Below are positions 1-5,495 of a stretch of 7,049 bases of DNA, piece by piece. The notes beneath the pieces are model-generated. The model was not told where the DNA came from, made no database searches, and saw nothing but the letters and a program-made list of their open reading frames with translations. Each line of letters begins with the position of its first letter. Position 1 is the first letter of the stretch. The position numbers were made by a program, and so were the translations under genes. Source of the stretch: Bacteriovoracaceae bacterium (GTDB lineage: Bacteria > Bdellovibrionota > Bacteriovoracia > Bacteriovoracales > Bacteriovoracaceae). Location: the NCBI GenBank assembly GCA_023954595.1, contig JAGSHJ010000156.1, forward strand, positions 1 to 7,049. Reading direction: 5' to 3'.

Positions 1-742
1 CTACACCTGGAAGCACACCACCCCCTGAACCAATGCCATCTCTGTTTGGGTTATAATTGAAAAGAACCAGCGGCCTTTGATTTAATTTAGTTCCAGTTTG
101 TTTTTTATATTCAAGGAACAATTTTGGCATAAAATTAAAAAGCTGTTCTTTAAGCCAGCCAGGCATGCCAGGGTCAACCACACTAAGAAGCTCTTTTGTT
201 TCAATCGGTTCTATATTTCCAAAATATACATATGTTCCGCCGTTTGATTTATCGGTCCATTGATAGGTTTCAAATCTTTTATTACCAAGAATTATTATAT
301 TTTCTTGAGGACTTAAGAATGAGAAATCAACTTTAGGATATCGAATTTCTCCTTTTAACTCATAGTAAACATTGAAGTGACCTGTGAACATTGCCTCTGA
401 GCTATCGGTGAATGGCAATGAAAACTCATAATCTTTTACCAGGGAGTCGTAATGCGACTTAACTTCAAACTGAACCTCGGTAAAAGCTTTGGAGTCTGTA
501 GAGGAGATGCGCTCTCCTGAATCCCCAAGTTGGACATGGACTCCAGGAGTTAGCGATTTCCATGTCTTATGTCGAAAATGGTTGGTGTTTCGTAAAAAAA
601 TAGCCTCACTGACAGGTGTTTCAAACTTGTAGTGAGCAATCCACTTACTTGTTTCGGCCCGCTCAATTTGAACAGAGACCTGAGCATGTGCTGCCAAAGT
701 CCAACTAAATAGAGATAATGTGAGTATAAAAAAGATCTTCAT
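1..742 (-). CDS. Exported protein, 3' end outside the window; possible metallopeptidase-like N-terminal region
   Basis: The frame is open from ATG at 742 to the window edge (247 codons), so the C-terminus is missing. An AG-rich ribosome-binding site (GAGG) lies about 6 bases before the ATG. Residues 1-20 are a clear signal peptide (MKIFFILTLSLF...AHA) with cleavage likely after AHA, so the product is exported. The next 170 or so residues look like beta-rich, non-membrane sequence. They end in a glycine-rich stretch (GSGGGVLPG) near residues 237-246. An N-terminal beta domain followed by a Gly-rich loop recalls M1/M61-type gluzincin peptidases, whose HExxH site would lie in the missing part. 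That assignment is a guess, since no catalytic residue is visible. The gene is divergent from R1 and the kinase gene and seems to lie outside the repeat-bounded array. Confidence 0.75.
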   Translation of the reverse strand, partial: MKIFFILTLSLFSWTLAAHAQVSVQIERAETSKWIAHYKFETPVSEAIFLRNTNHFRHKTWKSLTPGVHVQLGDSGERISSTDSKAFTEVQFEVKSHYDSLVKDYEFSLPFTDSSEAMFTGHFNVYYELKGEIRYPKVDFSFLSPQENIIILGNKRFETYQWTDKSNGGTYVYFGNIEPIETKELLSVVDPGMPGWLKEQLFNFMPKLFLEYKKQTGTKLNQRPLVLFNYNPNRDGIGSGGGVLPGV

Positions 743-856
743 GAATGCCTCGATTTTAGTATCAATATCAAGTTCTAATAGTTTATGGGACAGTCAGTGA
801 AAAATATTTATAGTAAGATAACTAAATTTCAGTAGGTTATTCCAGGACATCAAGAA
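743..856. other. Intergenic gap between the divergent exported-protein gene and R1
   Basis: AT-rich spacer with stops in all frames. It must hold the promoter of the minus-strand exported-protein gene, but I see no convincing -35/-10 pair. Unlike R2-R5, R1 has no recognisable plus-strand gene end just upstream. R1 may therefore mark the outer border of the array or follow a fully eroded unit. Confidence 0.4.
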
Positions 857-937
857 CTGCAGTTCGATAATCGTCCCTTTGGGTGCACCAGATTTAGAAA
901 AACCTAAAAAGCCTTGTTTTTACAAGGCTTTTTTTTT
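857..937 (+). repeat. R1: dispersed tRNA-3'-end-like repeat with terminator (type A)
   Basis: First of five related copies. The core runs from GTTCGATA (862-869) to GCACCA (885-890). It is followed by GATTTAGAAA and then a hairpin terminator of type A (AGCCTTG/CAAGGCT). The core differs from R2/R3 in the middle (CCCTTTGGGT instead of CCGCTTGGGGG), and that part still forms a small CCC/GGG hairpin. A perfect 12-base palindrome, GAACTGCAGTTC, spans its left edge (854-865). Its terminator half closely matches R3, not R2 or R5. Confidence 0.85.
906..937 (+). terminator. Intrinsic terminator of R1 (type A)
   Basis: A perfect 12-bp stem (906-917 with 922-933) closes a TTTT loop and is followed by an uninterrupted T-run to 937. 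This is a textbook Rho-independent terminator on the plus strand. The A-run on the left arm could also let it work on the minus strand. The T-run ends only 12 bases before the kinase start codon. Confidence 0.9.
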
Positions 938-949
938 ACCCTTTAATTC

Positions 950-1495
950 ATGAAGCTCTTTATCATGGGACCAAGTGGTGCCGGAACTACTACTCTTGGG
1001 AAGAAACTTGGATCTCACCTCAGTGTTGAGCAAGTTGATTCGGATCAGTTGTTTTGGGAGGAGACGGACCCGCCATTTACCGACCCAAGAGAGGTCGGAG
1101 AACTCCACTCTTTGTTTAAGCGTGCTATAGAAAACGAAGTTATCATTTCTGGAGATGTCCTCAACTGGGGAATGAATCAAAACTTTCTAATACAATCCTT
1201 CACACACCTCATTTATCTTTATGTTCCATGGGAAATACGTGAAAGAAGAATTCACACCCGCGATAAGGCTAGGTTTGGTTCCAGAATATTGGAAGGAGGG
1301 GATATGCATACAAAGCATGAAGCTTTTCTTTCCTGGGCTAGGGGCTATGAAACCGACTTGCATTCAGGAAGAAACTTAACTTCACAAAAGCACTTTTATT
1401 CTCAGTTCAAAAAGCAGGGAAGGCCTTGCTTGGAATTTAAGGAAGAGTTCGATATGGATTTCCTAGTTCAGATGTCCACAGACTTTCTAAGGTAA
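950..1495 (+). CDS. Small P-loop kinase-like protein (adenylate-kinase-fold AAA-family ATPase)
   Basis: 181 residues, full length for the family, probably cytoplasmic. The Walker A loop is GPSGAGTT at residues 7-14. Acidic residues that could act at the substrate site follow (D30, D32). A hydrophobic strand IYLYVP (88-93) precedes the arginine-rich lid-like segment RERRIHTRDKARFG (97-110). The GGDMH motif (116-120) and FLSWARGYE (126-134) are typical of small nucleoside/nucleotide-kinase-like proteins annotated only as 'AAA family ATPase' or 'P-loop NTPase'; the substrate is unknown. The start is fixed because Walker A begins six residues after it. No Shine-Dalgarno is visible, and only 12 bases separate the ATG from the R1 T-run. 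It is the only gene between R1 and R2, and its stop lies 28 bp before the R2 repeat. Confidence 0.88.
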   Translation: MKLFIMGPSGAGTTTLGKKLGSHLSVEQVDSDQLFWEETDPPFTDPREVGELHSLFKRAIENEVIISGDVLNWGMNQNFLIQSFTHLIYLYVPWEIRERRIHTRDKARFGSRILEGGDMHTKHEAFLSWARGYETDLHSGRNLTSQKHFYSQFKKQGRPCLEFKEEFDMDFLVQMSTDFLR

Positions 1496-1523
1496 GACAC
1501 CTATTATTGGATAGCTTCAAACA

Positions 1524-1603
1524 CTGTAGTTCGATACTCGTCCGCTTGGGGGCACCAAAATTTAGAATCTTAAAAGCCCAGTCTAACCCACTGGGCTTTT
1601 TTT
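1524..1603 (+). repeat. R2: dispersed tRNA-3'-end-like repeat with terminator (type B)
   Basis: The core is GTTCGATACTCGTCC (from 1529) followed by GCTTGGGGGCACCA (1544-1557). The first 28 bases from AGTTCG are identical to R3. The right half, from 1558 to 1597, matches R5 at 39 of 40 bases, including the hairpin loop. Upstream, CTTCAAAC (1515-1522) resembles CTTCAAC before R5. The repeat begins just after the kinase stop. The minus-strand recombinase remnant reads into its terminator and stops at 1570-1572. Confidence 0.88.
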
Positions 1604-1863
1604 ATTTTAGCCAGCTCCTTAAAAGGTTTTTTCAAGCCATATTCAATAGTTACTTCATCCAAAGAATTAACGCTAGTGTTCAGAGTCTGGTTCGAGAGTA
1701 CTAGTTTTAGGAATTCTAGCTTTTCTTCGTCAGAACGGGATTTCCACAATGATTCGTATTCTTAGTTAGTTCGAAAATACGGTCACTTGTTTCGTAAAAC
1801 TTGGTTGTAATTAAGACTTGTCCTTCCTCTAGAAGGTTTTCGTACTGCCTTTTTTTCTTTCTA
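1570..1863 (-). pseudogene. C-terminal remnant of a serine site-specific recombinase, frameshifted
   Basis: Reading 1761 to 1570 gives 63 residues containing YESLWKSRSDEEKLEFLK, LVLSNQTL and YGLKKPFKELAKIK. I recognise this as the extreme C-terminus of large serine recombinases: an ELW.S...EEK..LLK..LSN.TL block, then a YDLKKPF.VLA-type end. Upstream, a second frame (about 1856 to 1754) reads RQYENLLEEGQ and FYETSDRIFELTK, the preceding coiled segment. The frames join if one base was lost or gained near 1754-1766. Another shift at the A-run near 1846-1860 links it to the segment above. No catalytic domain is present, so it is inactive. The frame ends inside the R2 hairpin with an atypical tail (KKAQWVRLGF), suggesting that it was cut by the repeat or ends at an element border. 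The identification is from memory of the family, not a search. Confidence 0.6.
1572..1603 (+). terminator. Intrinsic terminator of R2 (type B)
   Basis: Stem AGCCCAGT (1575-1582) pairs with ACTGGGCT (1590-1597) around the loop CTAACCC. It is flanked by AAAA on the left and a T-run to 1603 on the right. The symmetric A and T runs make it a plausible bidirectional terminator between the kinase and the convergent minus-strand remnants. Confidence 0.9.
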
Positions 1864-2209
1864 ATGCTTTCAACTTGGCGCTGATAAGTTCTTTTATCAA
1901 CGACAAAAACTCGTCACGCGCCTGTACCGCCTCTTGCAGGCTCATCAGCAGACGCTTTTTTTCTTCTTCGTCTTTCTTTGGGTTATGTCGCTCATCACTA
2001 CCAGGATTTCGGGAAAAGGGCCTTCCGACAACGGCTACATGGAGATAGTTGCCCACAAATCTTCTCCATTCGGAAATTTAATGAAAATCGACATTGGTAA
2101 ACTTTTCGCCTATCGCTTCGCTATTTCTAAGGCATTGCAAAAAGCGTTGTTTTTGCTCTTCTTCCATCCAATCCGCAAGATTGGAGACCTGAAGCTTTTC
2201 CAGATCCAT
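1829..2209 (-). pseudogene. Unrecognised decayed reading frame directly downstream of the peroxidase gene
   Basis: ATG at 2209 lies two bases after the peroxidase stop codon. It opens a 43-residue frame (MDLEKLQVSNLADWMEEEQ...) ending at TAA 2080-2078. The same frame continues without another stop to 1829, adding a basic, then acidic, helix-rich part (KKDEEEKKRLL, QARDEFLSLIKELI, SAKLKALERKK). One in-frame nonsense codon therefore splits what looks like a single protein of about 125 residues. The A-rich 3' part may run, after a frameshift, into the recombinase remnant. I do not recognise the N-terminal part. It may be a second gene of the peroxidase operon that has died, or the upstream part of the recombinase remnant. 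GTG at 2056 could restart translation, but I see no ribosome-binding site there. Confidence 0.4.
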
Positions 2210-2211
2210 TC

Positions 2212-4125
2212 TCAAGGACTGAATGGATCAAGGTTTAGAAATGGTTTTAAAGCGAACCTTTTTCTCACACCATAACGTCCTACGGCCGGAATACAAGTCA
2301 TCTTATCAATGGCTTGCCCTTTGTTATCAGGATCCATTTGGACGAAATTTTCCCTACCCACATGCCCGTCAGGAAAGCATAACGATGGATGATCAAATGG
2401 AGCCTTTTTCAAGCGCACCCGCTCATCTGTCAGCGACAAAAGGAAGGCAACCAGGTCATCCATTTGTTCATTTGTTAATCCTAAAGGCGCTATCACCGCA
2501 TTATCCCGGAAGTCCCCCCCACGATTATAAAACTCAACGACCTGTCTAAGTGTGGACTTGCCGCCATTGTGAAAATATGGTCCTGTAAGCTCTACATTTC
2601 TTAAGCTCGGTGTTTTGAAAGCGCCGTCAACGCCCATGACCGCGATATCCTCAGGTTTTGGGTTTGCCTCTGGATCAAAATCATTACCTAAGAGATGGCC
2701 TAATTTGCTTTGAACCATACGAGTTTCTGACATCGGCATACCAAAAGGATCTAGGCCGCCTACACCTGCATCTTCTGAAGTAGGTCGTACGCCAATATTG
2801 AAGAAGCCATTATCAAGTGTTATTCCCGGACCAACTGGAATTGTTAGAAGACGTTGTGCCGTTACGTTAGAAAAGGAGGAAGCGGTAAATTCGGGTCCAC
2901 CGTGGCAACGGATACATGCGCCAGGTCCCTTGAACACTTCCATCCCTCTTTTTTGTCGCTCAGTTAAGGCATTAACATCACCTTCGGCAAAGCGATCAAA
3001 AGGCGTTTCATCAGATACCAAGGTTGACATATACAACTGTAAAGATAGTCCATAGAAAAGAGCAAAGTTGGCTTCAATTATCGGTATCCCCTCATTCATC
3101 TGAGTTTTAAGATTTGATGGTTTTATCAAATCCATGGAGGCCGCCCTAGCTCCACTATATACATGTTCTCTTGAATCCCAGTATTCCGATCTGAAAGCTT
3201 TTTTTATTAACTCTGCATACTGAGGACGTTTATCAGCGTATTCACCTAGTACACTGTCACGAATCGAAATCTTTTGATTATTTAGTAAACCACTATAGAG
3301 CATTTTTTTACCAACATGATGAAAAATCCGATCAGCGCAGCTCATCTCAAATGAACTTAAAGGTGGGCCCGAAGCTTGAGACGCCAAGGATGAACTTGGC
3401 AACTTAACCAGCTCTTTTTTCAGTACGCTGTTATTTGATTTCCAAACATAGGAGCCTTCATTGCGCAATCCGAATGGGTCGATGCCATTAAAGACATTGT
3501 TGCCGCGACCATCCCAGAACTGACGGAAGTAGAAGACTGCATTAATTACACTTGGAGTGTGGCGGGATTCAACTCTTCTGGTATTGACAGGGTGTTTATC
3601 CCGATCAAAGCCATGAAAGACTTTATCTGCTACAATTTCACACTCATCAGCGCCATCTTGTTGCTGCGATTCAATGGAAACAAATTTAGCGTTGAATACA
3701 CCTTGCGAAGAAACAACTTCATTATTTTCTAGTGCTGAAGGAAAGTCGTGCGCCTTTAAATTATAGTTCGGCCCACCGAATTGAAATAATTCATCATTGC
3801 CCAATAGGCCCGGGTTAAGTTGATTTTGCACCCGATTATCAATACCAGCATGGAAGTGACAAGTTGCACAGGCAGTTTTGTTATCACTGCCAACGCGGGT
3901 ATCCCAAAACAAGGCCTTACCTAATTGAATTGCCGCTTTTTTGTCTCTTACAAATTCACCCAACATTTCATCTGATGGTCCCGGTATTGGAATTGGTTTG
4001 AGTGAGCCCAAGAGTTTAATTGGTAGATCGGTGACCCTAAATTTCACCTCTGGTACCTGCGCCACTAGGATTGGTAGGACAAGCGTTAACGCGGCTGCCA
4101 ATATGAACTTTAATTTTGAAGACAT
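2212..4125 (-). CDS. Exported di-heme cytochrome c peroxidase / MauG-family protein, long form
   Basis: 637 residues beginning with a signal peptide or N-terminal anchor (MSSKLKFILAAALTLVLPIL...), so it should act in the periplasm. Two c-type heme motifs are present: CATCH at 86-90 and CIRCH at 404-408. Family signatures around them are LFWDTRVGSDNKTACATCH, HTPSVINAVFYFRQFWDGR (189-207), KTPSLRNVELTGPYFHNGG (504-522) and a closing LVAFLLSL (558-565). Members reduce hydrogen peroxide with electrons from small cytochromes, or oxidise protein or small-molecule substrates. Which of these applies cannot be read here. Classical bacterial peroxidases have about 330 residues, so this is nearly double. 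The extra length lies mainly between the hemes (roughly 100-380) and in a C-terminal tail (566-637). Four further cysteines (162, 263, 583, 611) could form disulfides. A GGAGC ribosome-binding site ends 5 bases before the ATG. It is the only large intact gene between R2 and R3 and runs against the repeats. Confidence 0.9.
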   Translation of the reverse strand: MSSKLKFILAAALTLVLPILVAQVPEVKFRVTDLPIKLLGSLKPIPIPGPSDEMLGEFVRDKKAAIQLGKALFWDTRVGSDNKTACATCHFHAGIDNRVQNQLNPGLLGNDELFQFGGPNYNLKAHDFPSALENNEVVSSQGVFNAKFVSIESQQQDGADECEIVADKVFHGFDRDKHPVNTRRVESRHTPSVINAVFYFRQFWDGRGNNVFNGIDPFGLRNEGSYVWKSNNSVLKKELVKLPSSSLASQASGPPLSSFEMSCADRIFHHVGKKMLYSGLLNNQKISIRDSVLGEYADKRPQYAELIKKAFRSEYWDSREHVYSGARAASMDLIKPSNLKTQMNEGIPIIEANFALFYGLSLQLYMSTLVSDETPFDRFAEGDVNALTERQKRGMEVFKGPGACIRCHGGPEFTASSFSNVTAQRLLTIPVGPGITLDNGFFNIGVRPTSEDAGVGGLDPFGMPMSETRMVQSKLGHLLGNDFDPEANPKPEDIAVMGVDGAFKTPSLRNVELTGPYFHNGGKSTLRQVVEFYNRGGDFRDNAVIAPLGLTNEQMDDLVAFLLSLTDERVRLKKAPFDHPSLCFPDGHVGRENFVQMDPDNKGQAIDKMTCIPAVGRYGVRKRFALKPFLNLDPFSP

Positions 4126-4386
4126 TAGTAGCTCCAGTTAAAGAAAAATTACCAGCAGAACCGGAATCTTTCAGGGGTTGTTGATCAGTGTACCTGATCT
4201 TTAAGATACTTTTTTAATATCAAGGTCCCTTTTATGCAATTGACTAAAAGTTAACTTTTTCAATTCTATTTAAATTTCTTGTTTCATTTCACCATCGGTT
4301 TGGATGTTTTAATTTTGCTGTTTCGTAAACAATCTTTCTTCTTTTTAAAATCTCTTTATATTTTCCTTAATGGCGATCCGCAGGGG
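4126..4386. other. AT-rich intergenic region upstream of the peroxidase gene
   Basis: About 260 bases with no credible gene on either strand. It should contain the minus-strand promoter and leader of the peroxidase gene. The minus strand has several partial -35-like TTGAAA/TTGATA boxes, but none is well spaced from a good -10. The only clear structured element is the dyad at 4183-4199. Confidence 0.5.
4183..4199. promoter_or_regulatory. Inverted repeat upstream of the peroxidase gene, possible operator
   Basis: GATCAG and CTGATC form a perfect 6-bp inverted repeat around TGTAC, centred about 65 bases before the peroxidase ATG. The size and symmetry suit a dimeric regulator. It is not a good FNR/CRP box, because the TTGAT-N4-ATCAA spacing is absent. 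The leader position also allows a small mRNA hairpin. No regulator can be named. Confidence 0.4.
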
Positions 4387-4389
4387 TGA

Positions 4390-4497
4390 ACAAACCAATT
4401 GTTTAAGGTTGTTTTCGAGCGACTAGATGACCTACAGGAAAAGCTTCCATCGCACGACAAAGACAGATGCAAAATAGGTCTTAGAAGCAAAAGTTAA
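4390..4497 (+). pseudogene. C-terminal stub resembling ORF6N-domain phage-type proteins
   Basis: A 35-residue open stretch follows TGA 4387-4389 and ends at TAA 4495-4497. It reads TNQLFKVVFERLDDLQEK, then LPSHDKDRCKIGLRSKS. The layout 'FKVVF(E)xxxxL...P...(R)KIGF/L' with a basic end is what I recall from the C-termini of ORF6N-domain proteins, which are common in phages and accessory DNA. There is no start codon and no DNA-binding ORF6N domain upstream, only AT-rich non-coding sequence. If real, it is a truncated leftover. Its stop lies 3 bases before R3 begins, the same gene-end/repeat arrangement as at R2, R4 and R5. The short length leaves room for chance similarity. Confidence 0.4.
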
Positions 4498-4500
4498 GAA

Positions 4501-4578
4501 CAGCAGTTCGATACTCGTCCGCTTGGGGGCACTAGATTTAGAAACACCTAAAAGGCCTTGTTTTTACAGCGCCTTTTT
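4501..4578 (+). repeat. R3: chimeric copy, R2-like core joined to R1-like terminator
   Basis: The first 28 bases from AGTTCG (4505) are identical to R2. From GATTTAGAAA (4534) onward it follows R1 instead, including CACCTAAAA, GCCTTGTTTTTACA and the position of the hairpin. The CACCA of the other copies reads CACTA here. The switch between the two parental types falls within a few bases of the CCA-like end. Confidence 0.87.
4550..4578 (+). terminator. Weakened intrinsic terminator of R3 (type A)
   Basis: The layout is the same as in R1, with AAAAGG pairing CCTTTT and TGT pairing ACA around TTTT. Two internal mismatches (CT opposite GC) interrupt the stem, and the T-run is only five long and broken by CAC. 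It is probably a leaky terminator. Confidence 0.7.
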
Positions 4579-4690
4579 CACTTAAATTTCAACTTTTGGA
4601 ATAGTCAAAATATAATGGCAGAGTTATTTATTGAAGACGACTTATCTATCTGAAATGTCGTTATTAATTCTTTATATCCTTTTAATTAGA

Positions 4691-4696
4691 TATAAT
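4691..4696 (+). promoter_or_regulatory. Perfect -10 box just upstream of the small exported protein gene
   Basis: TATAAT ends 6 bases before ATG 4703, so transcription would begin at or next to the start codon and give a leaderless mRNA. The region near 4667-4673 (ATTCTTT) is a poor -35. The absence of any Shine-Dalgarno before this ATG fits leaderless translation. Confidence 0.5.
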
Positions 4697-4702
4697 AGTG
4701 GA

Positions 4703-4948
4703 ATGAAAAAAATAATCGCAGCACTCTTCTTATGTATTTCTGTTCAGTCCTCTGCATTAGAGGATAGAGAGATTATTCATACGAATCAATTCATCAGAGA
4801 AGCAAAAATTTTATTATCAAGTGATAAGGCCGGAGATATTCACATGGCAAGCTCACTGATGAGTGTCTATTTAATGGAACATCCTGAAGACAAAGAGGCT
4901 ATTGAACTTAATCTCGAAATTGAAAAAAAAATGAAAACTATTCATTAA
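4703..4948 (+). CDS. Small exported protein of 81 residues, unknown function
   Basis: The start chosen is ATG 4703, which opens a signal peptide (MKKIIAALFLCISVQSSA, cleavage probably after SSA). A longer frame from TTG 4631 would place a poor hydrophobic extension before it and has no ribosome-binding site. The mature part of about 60 residues is helical and charged. It has a stretch like one TPR-type helix pair: IREAKILLSSDKAGDIHMAS, then YLMEHPEDKEAIELNLEIEKK. The pattern 'A..LL...D...A..L...YL..HP.D..A..L' suggests a single tetratricopeptide-like repeat, too short for a full TPR domain. C10 lies inside the signal sequence but without a proper lipobox. It is the only gene between R3 and R4, and the repeat starts 13 bp after its stop. 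Function unknown. Confidence 0.72.
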   Translation: MKKIIAALFLCISVQSSALEDREIIHTNQFIREAKILLSSDKAGDIHMASSLMSVYLMEHPEDKEAIELNLEIEKKMKTIH

Positions 4949-4961
4949 TAAAGCTCACATA

Positions 4962-5042
4962 CGGCAGTTCGATAACCGGAGATGTCGGGGCACCAAAATT
5001 TAGTATCTTTAAAAACTCAGTAAAACCCATTGGGCTTTTTTT
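4962..5042 (+). repeat. R4: diverged copy of the tRNA-3'-end-like repeat (type B terminator)
   Basis: GTTCGATA (4967-4974), GGGGCACCAAAATTTAG (4987-5003) and the type B end are conserved, while the middle (ACCGGAGATGTC) differs from all other copies. The distance from GTTCGATA to the CCA is nevertheless the same as in R1-R3. The changed middle can still pair (CCG 4976-4978 with CGG 4986-4988), which hints at a kept structure rather than random drift. Confidence 0.82.
5014..5042 (+). terminator. Partly decayed intrinsic terminator of R4 (type B)
   Basis: AACTCAGT (5014-5021) pairs with ATTGGGCT (5029-5036) with one mismatch and two G-U pairs, followed by a run of seven T. It is weaker than R2 but recognisably the same hairpin, with the conserved AACCC loop side. 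Confidence 0.65.
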
Positions 5043-5063
5043 GTTTCTCTTCACTACTTAGTC

Positions 5064-5114
5064 AGTTCGACACCAAACCATTCTTAGCCATCCCTAAGGG
5101 ACATTTAGAATCTA
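5064..5114 (+). repeat. Possible eroded extra copy of the repeat
   Basis: AGTTCGACACC (5064-5074) and ATTTAGAATCT (5103-5113) match the left and link motifs of R2 in order. They are 39 bases apart instead of 32, the GGGGCACCA part is missing and no terminator follows. It may be a dead copy or chance in AT-rich DNA. Confidence 0.25.
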
Positions 5115-5189
5115 AACTTCTTGGCAAGGTAGTTCTTTTTCTAAAGTTATGTCTTAAGTTGTTGAATTTAAATGTAATGCAGAAGGTTT

Positions 5190-5233
5190 TGTAAAATAAA
5201 CTGTACATAGGTTGATGTGTAGTTTATTTTACA
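5190..5233. promoter_or_regulatory. Long inverted repeat upstream of the XRE regulator, probable operator
   Basis: TGTAAAATAAACT (5190-5202) and AGTTTATTTTACA (5221-5233) are a perfect 13-bp inverted repeat separated by 18 bases. The symmetry continues inward with ACA/TGT after two mismatches. It ends 31 bases before the regulator ATG, within or next to its promoter. The natural reading is autoregulation by the dimeric XRE protein encoded next. A cruciform or mRNA hairpin is the alternative; no T-run follows, so it is not a terminator. Confidence 0.62.
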
Positions 5234-5264
5234 TTTTGTCAGGTTTATTTCTTTAGGAGAAAGA

Positions 5265-5495
5265 ATGGGAAAGACAAAAATGAAGCTCAAAATTAAAAAT
5301 ACGGTCCACGTTTTAAGAGCTGAAAAAAGAATTAGCCAAGAGCAATTGGCGAACGCGATCGAAGTTACCAGGGCCACGATCAATTCAATTGAGAAGGGAA
5401 ACTACAATCCTTCTTTAGAGTTGGCCTTTAGAATCTCTGAGTTTTTTGAAAAAGATATAACGGAAATATTTAGTGTGGAGGGACGCTATGAATAA
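5265..5495 (+). CDS. Small XRE-family (Cro/CI-type HTH) transcriptional regulator
   Basis: 76 residues that are almost entirely one helix-turn-helix domain. Residues 14-69 carry the family layout VLRAEKRISQEQLANAIEV, TRATINSIEKGNYNPSLELA, then FRISEFFEKDITEIF. It should bind DNA as a dimer and has no ligand domain. The start at 5265 is supported by AGGAGA at 5254-5259; an internal ATG at 5280 is less likely. Its 3' end overlaps the next gene by 8 bases. Short regulators of this YozG-like type are often paired with a small multi-helix membrane protein, as here. The inverted repeat just upstream is its likely operator. It is the first gene of the R4-R5 unit. Confidence 0.9.
   Translation: MGKTKMKLKIKNTVHVLRAEKRISQEQLANAIEVTRATINSIEKGNYNPSLELAFRISEFFEKDITEIFSVEGRYE

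Noticed and set aside
840..890. Intact tRNA gene ending at the CCA of R1, and similarly for R2-R4
   Set aside because: No upstream strand pairs with the GGGGGC-type acceptor end. No D-arm or anticodon arm can be built, and the T-loop to CCA distance is five bases too long.
1581..1587. Integron attC-type core site: GTCTAAC in R2 and GTTTAAC in R5 fit RYYYAAC
   Set aside because: The motif lies in a terminator hairpin loop, is absent from R1, R3 and R4, and has no matching GTTRRRY partner at the repeat end. No integron integrase is in the window.
1934..2275. Plus-strand open frame opposite the peroxidase 3' end and its downstream remnant
   Set aside because: No ribosome-binding site and a low-complexity translation; it mirrors the better-supported minus-strand frames.
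4182..4202. FNR/CRP-type box upstream of the peroxidase gene
   Set aside because: TTGAT is present, but the second half does not occur at the required spacing.
4631..4702. TTG start that would lengthen the small exported protein
   Set aside because: No ribosome-binding site. It would bury the signal peptide behind another hydrophobic stretch, and the -10 box lies inside the extension.
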